From the NCBI RefSeq assembly GCF_014695585.1, contig NZ_JACJON010000051.1:1-64000 (forward strand): a stretch of 64,000 nucleotides of DNA. Reading direction: 5' to 3'. Made by a program: the position numbers and the translations under genes. This document shows positions 63,608 to 64,000 of this stretch, one piece after another. This DNA is from Microcoleus sp. FACHB-831. GTDB lineage: Bacteria; Cyanobacteriota; Cyanobacteriia; Cyanobacteriales; FACHB-T130. Under the pieces are notes generated by a model. It did not search any database and had not been told where the DNA came from. It saw only the letters and a list, made by a program, of their open reading frames with translations. Within the stretch, counting starts at the first letter, position 1. Every line of letters starts with the position of its first letter.

Positions 63608-64000
63608 CTAAGACTTAAAGCCCTTGGCTACCTTTTGTTTACCCTTGTCTTTAGGCTTTGATTTGTTAACTTCTGCTACGGCTTCTTGGAACAGATTATG
63701 TAAATGCACAGGCACGCTGGCAATTTCCGGTAGCTCTGGTTCTGTAGGCTTGTTGTACTCTTGCAGTAGTGCCTCTAAATCGCTTTCAAGCTTAAACTCT
63801 GGACGCGCTAATACTGTTTGCAATAGCTTTTCCAGTTGGGTTGGGTACTGCTGCGCTAACCTACGCCAGATGAAAAAGTTTATTGTCGGTTCTTCTAGGT
63901 ACTTGCGAACGAGTTTCTCAGCGTCTGGGCTAACTTGGGAGCCAGAAGCTTCTAGCATTGCCTTAAACTGACTGTAGGTTGGCAGAAATATCTGCCCCCA
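63608..64000 (-). CDS. Partial CDS of unknown function, cut by window edge
   Basis: The frame is open through the right edge: upstream of the in-window ATG at 63958 it continues as GQIFLPTYSQFKA, so the true start lies outside. The visible 131 residues contain a helical segment (EKLVRKYLEEPTINFFIWRRLAQQYPTQLEKLLQTVLARPEF) and a Lys-rich tail (NKSKPKDKGKQKVAKGFKS). No family is recognised from this part. Confidence 0.7.
   Translation of the reverse strand, partial: WGQIFLPTYSQFKAMLEASGSQVSPDAEKLVRKYLEEPTINFFIWRRLAQQYPTQLEKLLQTVLARPEFKLESDLEALLQEYNKPTEPELPEIASVPVHLHNLFQEAVAEVNKSKPKDKGKQKVAKGFKS

Noticed and set aside
1..64000. CRISPR arrays, prophage, toxin-antitoxin pairs or biosynthetic clusters
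   Set aside because: I looked for regular spaced repeats, phage structural genes and paired small toxins and saw none; the tandem heptamers are too short and contiguous to be CRISPR.

Overview
The window is chromosomal DNA from a cyanobacterium, most likely a filamentous one of the Microcoleus/Oscillatoria/Coleofasciculus kind. The pointers are dozens of copies of the HIP1 octamer GCGATCGC inside and between genes, a ycf3 homologue (photosystem I assembly), pcxA/cotA (light-dependent proton extrusion), a Tat-exported beta-carbonic anhydrase of the EcaB type, a RpoD-like group 2 sigma factor, several large multi-sensor histidine kinases and serine/threonine kinases, and short tandem heptamer repeats between genes. 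The genus cannot be fixed from sequence reading alone.

Layout. 1-7.5 kb: the 5' tip of an IS630-type transposase gene at the left edge, a small Nif11-like gene with palindromic upstream DNA, an FGE/SUMF-fold protein, a LivF/NatE-type amino-acid ABC ATPase, a 7Fe/8Fe ferredoxin, hisZ coupled by a TAATG overlap to a J-domain/TPR gene, an inositol-monophosphatase-family gene, a nuclease lipoprotein and a C-terminally extended 2Fe-2S ferredoxin. 7.5-15.3 kb: tRNA-Ser(GGA), two paralogous EamA transporters with cytosolic Gln-rich coiled coils, a PiT phosphate transporter with a tandem repeat inside its coding sequence, then a three-gene cluster of secreted or outer-membrane proteins of unknown function closed by a terminator. 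15.4-21.7 kb: deoxyhypusine-synthase-like protein beside a macrodomain protein, a two-gene histidine-kinase operon, and the cobalamin adenosyltransferase. 22-30.8 kb: sigma factor, HerA-like ATPase, a truncated methyltransferase in an AT-rich gap, a GST, two GlsB/YeaQ/YmgE membrane proteins with a 40-residue gene between them, and a secreted fasciclin protein.

30.8-45 kb: glycosyltransferase-TPR protein, EcaB-like carbonic anhydrase, FHA-GAF-adenylyl cyclase, rbgA/ylqF, universal stress protein, pgk, then a tandem array of serine/threonine kinases (one intact, one broken kinase-pilin fusion, one remnant), an SF1-helicase-like P-loop protein, and pcxA. 45-64 kb: a seven-domain hybrid sensor kinase, a three-gene polysaccharide cassette (two GT2 enzymes and a WcaF-like acetyltransferase), cobU/cobP, a conserved hypothetical preceded by a string of three stem-loops, rnz, a SpoIID/LytB protein, a 14-repeat WD40 protein, ycf3, gatC, a glutathionyl-hydroquinone-reductase-like GST, aroA, and a gene cut by the right edge.

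The region is mostly ordinary chromosomal core with accessory signalling genes. No prophage, CRISPR array, secondary-metabolite cluster or toxin-antitoxin pair was recognised. The most informative unusual structures are the kinase array at 37.9-40.9 kb, whose second member is a kinase fused to a type IV pilin-like domain and broken by both a frameshift and a stop codon; the unannotated 40-aa gene between the paired YmgE genes; the uncharacterised secreted-protein cluster at 12.7-15.2 kb; and the stem-loop string at 53.08-53.15 kb.
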